In this document: piece by piece, positions 26,824-35,821 of the stretch | How positions within the stretch are numbered: the first letter of the stretch is position 1 | Layout of the letters: each line of letters begins with the position of its first letter | Origin: an uncultured Armatimonadota bacterium | Lineage (GTDB): Bacteria; Armatimonadota; Fimbriimonadia; Fimbriimonadales; Fimbriimonadaceae | NCBI GenBank assembly: GCA_903899015.1 | Contig: CAIUHP010000045.1 | Coordinates: forward strand, 62,001-126,000 | DNA length: 64,000 nucleotides | Direction of reading: 5' to 3' | Position numbers and translations under genes: made by a program | Notes under the pieces: model-generated | Databases searched by the model: none | Told to the model about the DNA's origin: nothing | Seen by the model: the letters and a program-made list of their open reading frames with translations, nothing else

Positions 26824-28269
26824 ATGAGTGACAGTGAAGTTAATCTGACTAAGAAGTCGGACGAGAAGAAAGACACCTACGCGATTCAGCCAGATGCGGC
26901 ACCCGTCGTTACTGAACACGAACTTGCCGGCCTGAAGTACAAGGCGACTGTCGGAATGCTTCCGATCAAAGATGCGCTAGGAGAAACCAAGGCCGGAATC
27001 TTCTATACAGCCTATTCGGTAGAGTCTAGCGAACCTCGCCCACTCACGTTTAGCTTTAACGGTGGACCTGGCAGCAGCTCAGTTTGGCTTCACCTTGGTG
27101 CACTCGGACCGAAGAGAGTTCGACTTGGGGACGAAGGAGAAGCGCTCAATGCTCCGTACGAACTCATTGATAACCCAGAATCCTGGCTACCGTTCACGGA
27201 TCTAGTCTTCATTGACCCTGTTGGTACCGGTTTTAGCCGAAGCGTTAAGCAAGAGGACGAGAAGACTTTCTGGGGTTTGAAAGGCGATGTGGATTCCATT
27301 GCGGAATTCATTCGTAGCTATCTCACGCTGACTGAGCGCTGGCTGAGCCCACTCTATATTGCCGGCGAATCCTATGGAACCACTCGCGCTGCGGGCCTGA
27401 GCGACGCACTTATGGACCGTGGAATCGGTCTTAAGGGCTTGGTGCTCATCAGCAGCATTCTTAACTTCCAAACCGCTCGTTTCCAGCGGGGTAATGACTT
27501 GCCCTACTTGCTATTCTTGCCGACGTACACAGCGACAGCGCACTATCACCAAAAGCTTCCCCCCGATCTTCAAGCCAAACCATTGGAAGAAGTTTTGAAA
27601 GAGGTTGAGGAATTCTGCGACGGGGAATACCTCATTGCGTTGAACCAAGGCTCGGCCCTACCCGATGACAAGAGAGCCGAGTTGGTAAGCAAGTTAGCTC
27701 GATACACCGGATTAGATCCTCAATATGTGGACCTCACGGATTTACGAATCAACATCCATCGATTCTGTAAAGAACTCCTTCGAAAAGAAGGTCGAACGGT
27801 GGGTCGACTTGACTCCCGTTACAAGGGGATCGACCCGGTTGGGGTCAGCGAGGCGCCAGAGTTTGATCCAGCAACGGTTATCGCTCCGGCTTATACCCAT
27901 TGTCTGAACGACTATATCCAGCGGGTTCTCGGCTACAAATCGAATCTGCCGTACTATATTTCCAACCCAGATCGGCTCTGGGCAAATTGGACTTGGGGCG
28001 ATGCTGGCGCAGGTTATCCAGATACGAGTGAAGCGCTGCGACGAACGTTGAGCAAGAACAGCTTTATGCGCGTGTTTGTTGCGAATGGATACTACGACTT
28101 AGCAACACCGTATTTCGCAACCCGGTATACGCTCAACCACATGGCTCTAGATTCAACCTTGCACGGCAATATTGAGAACGGCTTCTACGAGTCGGGCCAC
28201 ATGATGTATGTTCATGCTCAAGAGCTGGCTCAGCTCAAAACCGACGTCGAAAAGTTCTACCAGCTGTAG
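26824..28269 (+). CDS. Serine carboxypeptidase, peptidase family S10
   Basis: 481 residues without a signal peptide. The S10 hallmarks are present: NGGPGSSSVW for the oxyanion hole, GESYGTTRA with nucleophile Ser183, NGYYDLATP with Asp425 and YESGHMMYVH with His459. The family removes C-terminal amino acids from peptides at acidic pH; bacterial members are less studied than the vacuolar and lysosomal ones. Lack of a visible signal suggests a cytoplasmic location, which is unusual for the family. The start at 26824 is chosen from the minus-10 box; 26800 would add eight residues. A hairpin terminator follows at 28278-28311. Confidence 0.86.
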   Translation: MSDSEVNLTKKSDEKKDTYAIQPDAAPVVTEHELAGLKYKATVGMLPIKDALGETKAGIFYTAYSVESSEPRPLTFSFNGGPGSSSVWLHLGALGPKRVRLGDEGEALNAPYELIDNPESWLPFTDLVFIDPVGTGFSRSVKQEDEKTFWGLKGDVDSIAEFIRSYLTLTERWLSPLYIAGESYGTTRAAGLSDALMDRGIGLKGLVLISSILNFQTARFQRGNDLPYLLFLPTYTATAHYHQKLPPDLQAKPLEEVLKEVEEFCDGEYLIALNQGSALPDDKRAELVSKLARYTGLDPQYVDLTDLRINIHRFCKELLRKEGRTVGRLDSRYKGIDPVGVSEAPEFDPATVIAPAYTHCLNDYIQRVLGYKSNLPYYISNPDRLWANWTWGDAGAGYPDTSEALRRTLSKNSFMRVFVANGYYDLATPYFATRYTLNHMALDSTLHGNIENGFYESGHMMYVHAQELAQLKTDVEKFYQL

Positions 28270-28277
28270 CGCTAATG

Positions 28278-28311
28278 AATTGGAGCCCGTTCTTCGGAGC
28301 AGGCTCCAATT
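28278..28311. terminator. Terminator hairpin after the carboxypeptidase gene
   Basis: AATTGGAGCC pairs with GGCTCCAATT across a fourteen-base loop. Confidence 0.6.
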
Positions 28312-28401
28312 CGTACGTAGGCGATACTTACGGAATTCAGAAATTAAATTTCCCAACCCATCTGAAGGAATCTCGCCGATCATGCCTCTTATAAGTTACT
28401 T

Positions 28402-28911
28402 ATGGCGATCGTGCTCAGAACTCAAACGACTCGGCTGAAGATCTTTGGACGATCGGAAGCGGTCAAGGACGCCGACCCAGCAACCTATCGCGAATTTGTG
28501 TTTCGTTGTGCCCTGGCGGTCTGCGGAGAACCCGATGGTGCGGAAGACGTTGCCCAAGAAGTCCTCCTGATTATTCATCGGTCTAGATCTCAAGTAAACC
28601 AACTGGATAATCCGACCGCATGGATCAGGAAAGTTACCGTTCGAGTCGCGACCCGTTTTCTAAAAAGACAAAGGCGGCCTGATACTTTACCTGAAACGTT
28701 TGGCACCTCAGCCCCAACCGCGGACGCGCTGACGGTTTACCAAGTCTTAAAGCGCCTATCGCCGGAACAAAGGGCGCTCTTGGGCATGGCGATGAGCCAA
28801 GGACTGTCTTACCGAGAAATCGGTGAGGCACTCGATATTCCAGAGGGAACGGTGGCATCGCGCTTAAATGCAGCCAAGAAAGCATTTCAGAAGGAGTGGG
28901 AACATGAGTAA
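28402..28911 (+). CDS. ECF-type RNA polymerase sigma factor
   Basis: 169 residues. Region 2 spans about 25-90 (YREFVFRCALAVCGEPDGAEDVAQEVLL and WIRKVTVRVATRFLKRQRR), and region 4 spans about 110-165 with the helix-turn-helix LSYREIGEALDIPEGTVASRL. No extra C-terminal domain is present, so it belongs to the plain two-domain ECF class. The downstream gene starts inside its last codons (8-base overlap), so the small one-TM protein is the natural candidate for its anti-sigma factor. A TATAAG box lies 6 bases before the ATG. Its targets are unknown. Confidence 0.88.
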   Translation: MAIVLRTQTTRLKIFGRSEAVKDADPATYREFVFRCALAVCGEPDGAEDVAQEVLLIIHRSRSQVNQLDNPTAWIRKVTVRVATRFLKRQRRPDTLPETFGTSAPTADALTVYQVLKRLSPEQRALLGMAMSQGLSYREIGEALDIPEGTVASRLNAAKKAFQKEWEHE

Positions 28912-29218
28912 TCAAGATCCTCTTGACAGTTTGACCAGTTTCTATCAATCCCTAGATTCCATACCAACGCCGCATTTGGTGGCAAAGCCGTCGCACAAGC
29001 TCGGCTTTTGGGGCATTCTGATCGCCCCAATTGGCGCTTCGTTCATGGCGTATCTCTTTGTTTCAATTTGTGCGGTGGGGCCGACTCAGCCCGTTAGTCC
29101 GGTATCGGTTCAGATGTCGATCGATCGGTACGCACTGCACGTTATTCATTCGGAGTCGATGCCCGCCAAACCGGCTAATCATGCTCTGAACTCCATTTCA
29201 AGGAAACCAGTTATATGA
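28904..29218 (+). CDS. Small single-pass membrane protein, candidate anti-sigma factor
   Basis: 104 residues. A 45-residue N-terminal segment (cytoplasmic if the usual topology holds), one transmembrane helix at about 45-67 (FWGILIAPIGASFMAYLFV), and a short outer part. It overlaps the sigma-factor gene by 8 bases and the next gene by 4 bases (ATGA). Position and topology fit an anti-sigma factor, but the zinc-binding HxxxCxxC motif common in that group is absent, and no other known anti-sigma motif is recognised. The function is therefore an inference from context. Confidence 0.6.
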   Translation: MSNQDPLDSLTSFYQSLDSIPTPHLVAKPSHKLGFWGILIAPIGASFMAYLFVSICAVGPTQPVSPVSVQMSIDRYALHVIHSESMPAKPANHALNSISRKPVI

Positions 29219-31215
29219 GAGCGATTATCGTTTGCGGTCTGATCGCGGTCGCGATCGTGGCGACCCTTGCTTGTCTTCCTGTCTCAAGTTGGATATTCAA
29301 GAATCAAATGGATCTCGTGTTCCGAAACACTCGTTCGGTCGACCTTGGATACTACGGAGAAGTTGGCCCAATCTTGCCAGGGTGGCTGAATGACCCCAAC
29401 ACATATACGGGAAACAACCCTGCAGAGGAAATCACTCGTGCGCTCAATCTTCACAACGAAGAACGTTCCGCCGCACTAAAGGCATACAACGAAAAGCATC
29501 CGCAAGATGCCTTAGGCTGGGCGATCACAGTGAGAATGACCTGCATGGCGGGCAGCCATGCACCGGATGAACCCAAGTCAAAAGATTTGTCTTGGCTGCC
29601 AAAGCTAATGAGCAACCTTGACACCGGGATTAATGCTTGTCTGAAAGGAGAGATACTTGAGCCAAACAACGCTTATTTTCCCCTTATGCGAGCGGAGTTC
29701 CTCATGGAACAGAACAAACTGGCGGAGATGCGTAGCGCTCTAGCCTCAGCGGCTTCCAGAACACGTTACGACAGCCACATAAGTGACGAAGCGATGGCTA
29801 TGGAACGGGCACAGGTCCTCGCAAAGGGTTACCGAGGAGAACTTGTACGGACAGGTGTCGATGCCTCCGTGCTTCTTCCCGACTTTGCCCACATAAAGGG
29901 CCTAGCTCGTTACATAAATCGCAATGAATCGCTTCAAGCAAAGCGTGACTTGATTTCAGCTTTGCATGCGATGGCAGCGGGAGAACAAACAATGATCGGG
30001 TTCTTGGTCGCGGCTGCGAGCCTTGATTTGGCGATTTGCCCACCCGTTCCCATTAAGTCCAACCAAATTAGACGTTCGGATGCTGAACTCCTTCAATTTG
30101 CTACAAACTTTGACTCAAGGCTAGCTGCCGCTAAGATAAGTCCTCCTACTGCTGGTACCTTGACGACTTTTAACATGCTTCGCCATCTTGTGCATGCATC
30201 TCACAAGTACATAGAAAAGTTGCCCTCAATTTTTGCAGGGGAAGGAGATGACAATCGCACGGCGCAGTTCTTGTTTGCGGTTACAATCGCACCCTACTGT
30301 CTGCTTTTTGGACTACTGTTCTCCTTTGTGGTGGCTATTTTGCCCTGGTCGTTATCGCGGATCAATTCGGACTCGCTAAGCGATCTAGCCCCTCAACTCA
30401 TTGGATTGCCCGTTTGGTTCGCAACGGAGACGTTGAGGGTGTCTTGCTGCGACAACAGCTCTTCGGGCTCAGGACTCGCAATCGCCATCGCCTTCCTCAT
30501 CTTAGGAGCTTTGAAGCTTCCGAAACGGCCGGCGATGATCTCAAACTTTGTGTTCGGCATCTGCGGCATGGTCACGATACTATCCACCAGTCTTGTCTCC
30601 AATAACATGTGGATCGCACTCGGGGTTTTTGCACTTGCAGCGGGATTTCTCCCGTTGTTTCTTGGGGACGACTTGAGAAAGAAGTTCGCTTTGATTGGAA
30701 GCGTGATCCTGGTAATAATGAGTTTCCTGGCAAGTGATTTGACCGCGTTAGTGGTTGCGATTTGCTTTGCAATCACCTATGGGTTAACACTGAAAAACAA
30801 AAAAGGAGAGACGCCGAAAATATCCGAGGTGCTTACAATTATTGTCTATGTAATTGTATGCGGTGTGATGGGCATCGTTGTGACCGTGAATGGTTCGTCG
30901 AACGCAGCAGCAAGCACTGGCTTCCTGAATGTTTGGGAAGAAGTGCTGAAGATCACGGGAATGCGAAATGGTCAGGCTTCGTCCAATGTTCTTGCTGCAA
31001 TCATTATCGGTTTAGTGCTCGGGATACTTTTTCAAGGGAAAGGAACAAAGGTTACTCGATCGGCAATCTGCATCTCATGGATTACGTTTAGCAGCCTCTA
31101 CTTGGTTATGTCTGGACTGCAACTACGAGAGAATAATCGCCTTAGCAGTGGACAGACCAACCTCGTCAATGAGGCGAACAATATTCGGAAGATCGCGGGA
31201 CAGATCGCTCGCTAA
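29215..31215 (+). CDS. Large membrane protein with extracytoplasmic helical domain, coupled to an ECF sigma factor
   Basis: 666 residues. One N-terminal helix (about 5-25), a soluble segment of about 310 residues rich in helices (it includes LEPNNAYFPLMRAEFLMEQNKLAEMRSALAS in two TPR-like helices), then about nine transmembrane helices from 345 to 650. No enzyme motif was recognised. It is the third gene of an operon with an ECF sigma factor and a small one-TM protein, with a 4-base ATGA overlap, so it may be a sensor or an effector of that pathway. A perfect 15-bp hairpin follows. Confidence 0.6.
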   Translation: MRAIIVCGLIAVAIVATLACLPVSSWIFKNQMDLVFRNTRSVDLGYYGEVGPILPGWLNDPNTYTGNNPAEEITRALNLHNEERSAALKAYNEKHPQDALGWAITVRMTCMAGSHAPDEPKSKDLSWLPKLMSNLDTGINACLKGEILEPNNAYFPLMRAEFLMEQNKLAEMRSALASAASRTRYDSHISDEAMAMERAQVLAKGYRGELVRTGVDASVLLPDFAHIKGLARYINRNESLQAKRDLISALHAMAAGEQTMIGFLVAAASLDLAICPPVPIKSNQIRRSDAELLQFATNFDSRLAAAKISPPTAGTLTTFNMLRHLVHASHKYIEKLPSIFAGEGDDNRTAQFLFAVTIAPYCLLFGLLFSFVVAILPWSLSRINSDSLSDLAPQLIGLPVWFATETLRVSCCDNSSSGSGLAIAIAFLILGALKLPKRPAMISNFVFGICGMVTILSTSLVSNNMWIALGVFALAAGFLPLFLGDDLRKKFALIGSVILVIMSFLASDLTALVVAICFAITYGLTLKNKKGETPKISEVLTIIVYVIVCGVMGIVVTVNGSSNAAASTGFLNVWEEVLKITGMRNGQASSNVLAAIIIGLVLGILFQGKGTKVTRSAICISWITFSSLYLVMSGLQLRENNRLSSGQTNLVNEANNIRKIAGQIAR

Positions 31216-31232
31216 AAGCGAACTCAAACTAG

Positions 31233-31267
31233 AAATCCCAACCCGATTTTAGATCGGGTTGGGATTT
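31233..31267. terminator. Bidirectional terminator hairpin
   Basis: AAATCCCAACCCGAT pairs perfectly over 15 bp with ATCGGGTTGGGATTT across the loop TTTAG. It lies between the convergent ECF operon and the BNR-repeat gene. Confidence 0.8.
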
Positions 31268-31289
31268 ATCGTGTAGAGAAAGGATCAAG

Positions 31290-34200
31290 CTAGGGCAAAT
31301 CGGGCATCGACAATTCAGGCAAGTTCGCCTTCTTCAGCGCTGCATTGACCGATTTCAAGTCCTTAGATTGGATCTTCTTCCACGCAGTTACGAGTTTCTT
31401 GAGTTCTTGAACCATCGAGTTGATCGTGGTTTGAACCGGTTGACTCGGGGCCAGGTCACCGAACTCCATCTTGGCAAATGCACCCAGCGATTGATTCTGG
31501 ATTCGGCTGAAGCTCGAACTGTTGGGTCCCCCTAAGTTGTCTAGCTTGTCAACCAAATCGTCGAGAGCTTTTGAGATATCGCTCGGAATCTTTCCGGTCT
31601 CAATTTCAGTGACTTTTGCTTTCAATGCCGCGAGCGCCTTTGAACCGGCCATTGCCGTTGTGTCAGTGCTCATCAGATCCATCTGTGCCGCATGTTGAAT
31701 CTGGAGGTCGCGAGAAGAAGCAGGAGAACGAGGATCGTTCTTGACGGTGACCTTTTGAACGGATTTCTTGCCATCAACGGTGAGCGTCAAATTGTAGACA
31801 CCCGGCAGCACTAACGGTCCTTGAGGCGATAGCGGCGTGAGATAGGGAGTTGCGCTAATATCGTATCCGCGCGAGTTTGCCGGCGGATTCTCGTATCGAA
31901 GATCCCAATTGATTCGATTCGTACCGATTTCCGTTGGCATCGGCTTGGGAACTTCCTTCCAGAAGTCGGGAATAGGCTGAAGAGGTTCTTTCACCTCAGG
32001 GAAAGGAGCGCTTGTATAGTGTCGAATGAGCTTTCCAGCTGAATCCGTAACGTCAAGCGTGATGTCGCTGTTTGGCTTGCTTCCCAAGTAGTAATAGACC
32101 AAAGCACCCGGAGGTGCGTTCAATGCGTGTGGCACTTCTGGAGGCATCGGCGTGTCTTGGTTGACATTTCTTCGAGCACGAACGGCATCACCAGGAGCGA
32201 ACAGGAACGCTGAGCCCAGGTCAGAACTTACTTGGCGTAAGGGCGAAATGTCGTCCAGAATCCAGAAGCTACGACCGTACGTTCCGACGACTAAGTCGTT
32301 ATCTTTGACGACGATATCTCGATAGGAGGTATTCGGAGCATTGAGTCGTAACGATTGCCAATGATCGCCATCGTCAAAGCTCACATACATTGAGCTATCG
32401 GTTCCTAAGAACAGGAGACCATCCTTCTTTGTATCGGCGCGCACAACGTTCGCCTTGCTCCCAGTAACTTCGTCGGTCGGCAAGCCATGAACGATCTTGG
32501 ACCAAGATTGGCCAAAGTTCTTCGTTCGATAAACCGCTGGCTCGGGATCGTTGGATATGACAACGTAAGCAGAAGCAAGGTCTGTGTGGCTAGCATCGAT
32601 GCATACGATCGATTTCTTGTTGCCAGGCACATTCATGTCGCTCCAAGTCTTGCCATGGTCCTTTGTGAGCTTTATGGTGCCATTGCTCATTCCCGCCCAG
32701 ATGATTCCTCCGTCAATGCTGCTTGGTGAAAGGCTCGCAATCGCTCCTCCTCCGCCTCCTCGCTGCATCTCTTCGTCAGACATTTCTTGCATGCGTTCCA
32801 TCGCGTCCTTCCGGCTGATGTTCTGATCGCCATCGTTGTCGGAGTCGGCTTCGAAGCGGTCATGGTCTGGCTCGCGTTCGTTAGCCTTCTTTGGAGGCGT
32901 ATCTTTTTTCGCACTTGCCGCCTTTTTAGCCGGCTTCTTCGTTTCCTTTTTCTCTACTTCTGGTTTAGGTGGAACGTAGTTTGCAGGATAGGAAAGGTCG
33001 GGACCCAGTTTGTGCCACGTTTTGCCGCCATCAATAGATGACATCAAGAATTGATAGCCTAAGAAAAGCTCGTGCGGGTTTACCGGCGAGAACATGATCG
33101 GTTGGTTGAAGTCGTGCCGAAGCTTGAGCTTTGGATCGTTATCGGGGCTTACACTGATCCATTGGCCAGTGGGGAAGCTTTGCCGTATCACGTCGTTGGT
33201 TTGTCCAGTGGAATAAAGAATGTTGGGGTTCAAAGGATCAACGGTGATGGATCCCCACTCCCATCCGGGATTCGGGCTCCAGTCGAGAGGAGTGATTTCA
33301 CCATAGATGCCACGACTGCTGATTCCGATACAGCCGGAATCTTGCATGGTCGCGTAGCACCAGTAGGGCCACGAGTTGCTAACCGCGATGTGATAGAACT
33401 GGCCGTTGGCGATGTTGTACCAAGTGCTCCAAGTTCGTCCGCCGTCAAGAGTAATCGCCGGGCCCTGATCCACGCCAAAGAAGATTCGGTTGCTGTCGGT
33501 TGGGTCCATCCAAATCTGTTGGGGATCGTCCCCGCCTGGAGCACCCTTGAAGCCAGTGAATGTCTTTCCTCCATCGTGCGAAATGTATGAGCAGGTGTTC
33601 AAGACATAGACCGTATCAGGGTCCTTCGTGTTAACGCTGACACCGCAGTTGTATCCGCCCTGACCGTTTCGGATTCGATTGTCATCCTTGGCCATCTGCT
33701 TCCAACTGTCTCCGCCATCATCTGAACGCCAGAGCCCAGAGTTACTGACGTAAAACATGCGCTTTCCTTGGGTGTTCATCGCAACCGCGACGCATGTGCG
33801 ACCTCCAAGTGAATCAGGCAAGCCTTCGCCTTTGACTTGCTTCCAAGTCTTTCCGCCGTCTTCGGACTTGACTATCTTGGTTCCATTAAAGCTATTGGGA
33901 GCGCTAGTGTCCTTGTCACCAAGCCCGACGCTGCAATGTCGAGCCGTAGTCGCCAACATGACGTTAGGGGTGTCGTAAGCATAAGCAATGTTCTGAACAC
34001 CCGTGATATTGTTGGTGACCAGCGTCTTGGTCCAAGACTTTCCGCCATCCGTTGAGCGATATCCACCACGCTCAGAGCTTGCTTTTTTGAAGTTGCCTAG
34101 AACACCAGCAATCAGCGTATTGGGATCTTTTGGATCGACGGCAATACTGGGGATCTGCATTGCGAAGTCGAGCCCAATGTGGGTCCAAGTTTTTCCGCCG

Positions 34201-34631
34201 TCTGACGATCGGTACATGCCATTGCCTTCGTTGCGTCCGGTTGTGCCATCTCCTAGACCGACATAAACAATATTAGGATCGCTCGGAGCAACTTGCACTG
34301 CGCCAATGCTGCTGGCATCTTTAATGTCGTCAAAGATCTGCTCCCACGAGGTACCGGCGTTTGTGGACTTGAAAAGTCCGCCATTTGGCGTTCCGGCATA
34401 GTAAACGCCTGGTTGGCCAATCGCACCGCTTACCGCAGATACGCGGCCACCTCTAAAGGGGCCAATGTTGCGCCAAACCAATCCCGAATACAGGTTGGAA
34501 CTGATTGGGCCATAAACTTTCGAGTTTTTTAGGTTCGGAGTAGTCGCACCGGTTAGGGACGAAGGGTGTGCTTGGGACACTGCAGCAAAGGCTAGTGAGA
34601 GCGCGGCAATAGCGAGGGCTTTGTCATTCAT
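31290..34631 (-). CDS. Secreted BNR/Asp-box (VPS10-like) propeller protein
   Basis: 1113 residues. A signal peptide at about 1-22, then two large propeller regions carrying at least eleven Asp boxes of the type SxDxGxxW (STNAGTSW, SSDGGKTW, SEDGGKTW, SIDGGKTW, TKDHGKTW). Between them (about 560-625) is a Lys-rich linker followed by an EF-hand-like loop (DNDGDQNISRKD). After the propellers come a beta-sandwich (about 780-960) and a helical C-terminus. Such proteins are often called sortilin-like or Ycf48-like and are usually not active sialidases; no FRIP or catalytic Arg triad is visible. The ATG at 34631 fits the signal peptide better than the TTG at 34655. A perfect inverted repeat lies 18 bp before the start. 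Confidence 0.8.
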   Translation of the reverse strand: MNDKALAIAALSLAFAAVSQAHPSSLTGATTPNLKNSKVYGPISSNLYSGLVWRNIGPFRGGRVSAVSGAIGQPGVYYAGTPNGGLFKSTNAGTSWEQIFDDIKDASSIGAVQVAPSDPNIVYVGLGDGTTGRNEGNGMYRSSDGGKTWTHIGLDFAMQIPSIAVDPKDPNTLIAGVLGNFKKASSERGGYRSTDGGKSWTKTLVTNNITGVQNIAYAYDTPNVMLATTARHCSVGLGDKDTSAPNSFNGTKIVKSEDGGKTWKQVKGEGLPDSLGGRTCVAVAMNTQGKRMFYVSNSGLWRSDDGGDSWKQMAKDDNRIRNGQGGYNCGVSVNTKDPDTVYVLNTCSYISHDGGKTFTGFKGAPGGDDPQQIWMDPTDSNRIFFGVDQGPAITLDGGRTWSTWYNIANGQFYHIAVSNSWPYWCYATMQDSGCIGISSRGIYGEITPLDWSPNPGWEWGSITVDPLNPNILYSTGQTNDVIRQSFPTGQWISVSPDNDPKLKLRHDFNQPIMFSPVNPHELFLGYQFLMSSIDGGKTWHKLGPDLSYPANYVPPKPEVEKKETKKPAKKAASAKKDTPPKKANEREPDHDRFEADSDNDGDQNISRKDAMERMQEMSDEEMQRGGGGGAIASLSPSSIDGGIIWAGMSNGTIKLTKDHGKTWSDMNVPGNKKSIVCIDASHTDLASAYVVISNDPEPAVYRTKNFGQSWSKIVHGLPTDEVTGSKANVVRADTKKDGLLFLGTDSSMYVSFDDGDHWQSLRLNAPNTSYRDIVVKDNDLVVGTYGRSFWILDDISPLRQVSSDLGSAFLFAPGDAVRARRNVNQDTPMPPEVPHALNAPPGALVYYYLGSKPNSDITLDVTDSAGKLIRHYTSAPFPEVKEPLQPIPDFWKEVPKPMPTEIGTNRINWDLRYENPPANSRGYDISATPYLTPLSPQGPLVLPGVYNLTLTVDGKKSVQKVTVKNDPRSPASSRDLQIQHAAQMDLMSTDTTAMAGSKALAALKAKVTEIETGKIPSDISKALDDLVDKLDNLGGPNSSSFSRIQNQSLGAFAKMEFGDLAPSQPVQTTINSMVQELKKLVTAWKKIQSKDLKSVNAALKKANLPELSMPDLP

Positions 34632-34649
34632 GGGAGGGGTTAAAGGAAG

Positions 34650-34674
34650 ATTCAACTGCTTTTAACAGTTGAAT
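34650..34674. promoter_or_regulatory. Perfect 9-bp inverted repeat in front of the BNR-repeat gene
   Basis: ATTCAACTG and CAGTTGAAT are separated by 7 bases, 18 bp upstream of the ATG at 34631. It could be an operator or an RNA hairpin in the leader. There is no T-run to make it a terminator. Confidence 0.5.
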
Positions 34675-34718
34675 TCAGCATATTACGACAGGAGTACGCA
34701 AAGGGGAACCCCAAAAGA

Positions 34719-34749
34719 TGCATCGATCGAATGAATTTCGACCGATGCA
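34719..34749. terminator. Terminator hairpin after aldo-keto reductase gene
   Basis: TGCATCG pairs with CGATGCA, extended through one mismatch by five further pairs to a five-base loop; 24 bp beyond the stop of the minus-strand reductase gene. Confidence 0.6.
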
Positions 34750-34772
34750 CCTGAGAAGGAGGTTAGAAGTTA

Positions 34773-35690
34773 CTAGGGAAGGACGTTTCCGGCCGCCCGA
34801 TAGATCTCGTACCAGTGGGGGCGAGACAAATCAATCTTGCAAGCTTCGACAACTTCGAGAACTCGACTCGCGGTTGTCGTGCCTAGGACAGATTGGATCT
34901 TGGCGGGGTGGCGTTGGATCCAGGCGATGGCTAGGCCCGTTTTGGTCACGCCATAGGTTTCCGATAAGTCATCCAGAACCTTGTTGAGTTCTGGGAATTT
35001 AGGGTTGTCAATAAAGACTCCTTCAAAGAATCCAAATTGGAATGGCGACCAAGCCTGAATCGTGATTTTCTTCAATCTGCAATAGTCGAGGATTCCACCA
35101 TCATGGTCGATCGAATTCGGGAATTTCGTGTTCGCCGTAATTCCCCGATCAATCATCCCCGTGTTGGTGACGCTGAGTTGAAGTTGGTTTGCTTGAAGCT
35201 TCATCGGCAGACTCGCTTGAAGCAGTTCGATTTGGCCCGGGTTAAAGTTGCTGACACCAAAGTTTCGAACCTTGCCTCCATCGTGGAGTTCATTGAAGGC
35301 TTCCGCTACTTCCTCTGGTTCGATGAGAGTGTCAGGTCGATGCAAGAGAAGGATGTCGAGGTATTCAGTCTTCAGTCGGCTCAGAATGCGGTCGACCGAC
35401 CCCAGGATGTGCTCTTTTGAAAAATCAAAATAACCTTGGCGAATTCCGCACTTGCTCTGAAGCACCAAGTCGTGGCGATTGATTCCTAAACGTGAGACGG
35501 AACTCGCAAATACTTCTTCACACTTGCTACCACCGTAGATGTCCGCGTGATCGTAAAAATCGATACCCGCATCAAAGGAAGTCTTAATCAAGTTGTCGAG
35601 GGACGAGTTCTCCATACCGCCGATACGCATGCAGCCAAGTGAGACTTCAGAAACTTCCAATCCAGATGTGCCGAGCTTTAACTTTTTCAT
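34773..35690 (-). CDS. Aldo-keto reductase, YdhF-like
   Basis: 305 residues, a TIM-barrel NADPH-dependent oxidoreductase. The catalytic tetrad is visible: Asp47 and Tyr52 in FYDHADIYGG, Lys80 in LVLQSKCG and His117 in ILLLHRPD. The start MKKLKLGTSGLEVSEVSLGCMRIGGM is typical of the E. coli YdhF group. It should reduce aldehydes or ketones to alcohols in the cytoplasm; the substrate is unknown. The ATG at 35690 begins the conserved domain; an upstream GTG in frame would add eight non-conserved residues. It diverges from the TlpA-like gene by 131 bp. Confidence 0.86.
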   Translation of the reverse strand: MKKLKLGTSGLEVSEVSLGCMRIGGMENSSLDNLIKTSFDAGIDFYDHADIYGGSKCEEVFASSVSRLGINRHDLVLQSKCGIRQGYFDFSKEHILGSVDRILSRLKTEYLDILLLHRPDTLIEPEEVAEAFNELHDGGKVRNFGVSNFNPGQIELLQASLPMKLQANQLQLSVTNTGMIDRGITANTKFPNSIDHDGGILDYCRLKKITIQAWSPFQFGFFEGVFIDNPKFPELNKVLDDLSETYGVTKTGLAIAWIQRHPAKIQSVLGTTTASRVLEVVEACKIDLSRPHWYEIYRAAGNVLP

Positions 35691-35821
35691 GGTCGAGTCC
35701 GTATTGTAGACCACCCCTAAAATGGTTAGGGTGAGAGTGTTTGAACCACTTTCCTCATGTGTGAACTTGCTACGGCATAATTGATCTTAGGGATAGACGT
35801 TAGACAAGGGAGAAGAAAAGA

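Noticed and set aside
28904-29218. Zinc-binding anti-sigma factor
   Set aside because: The HxxxCxxC motif is absent, so only position and topology support an anti-sigma role.
31290-34631. Sialidase function for the Asp-box protein
   Set aside because: Asp boxes are structural; the catalytic Arg triad and FRIP motif of sialidases are not visible.
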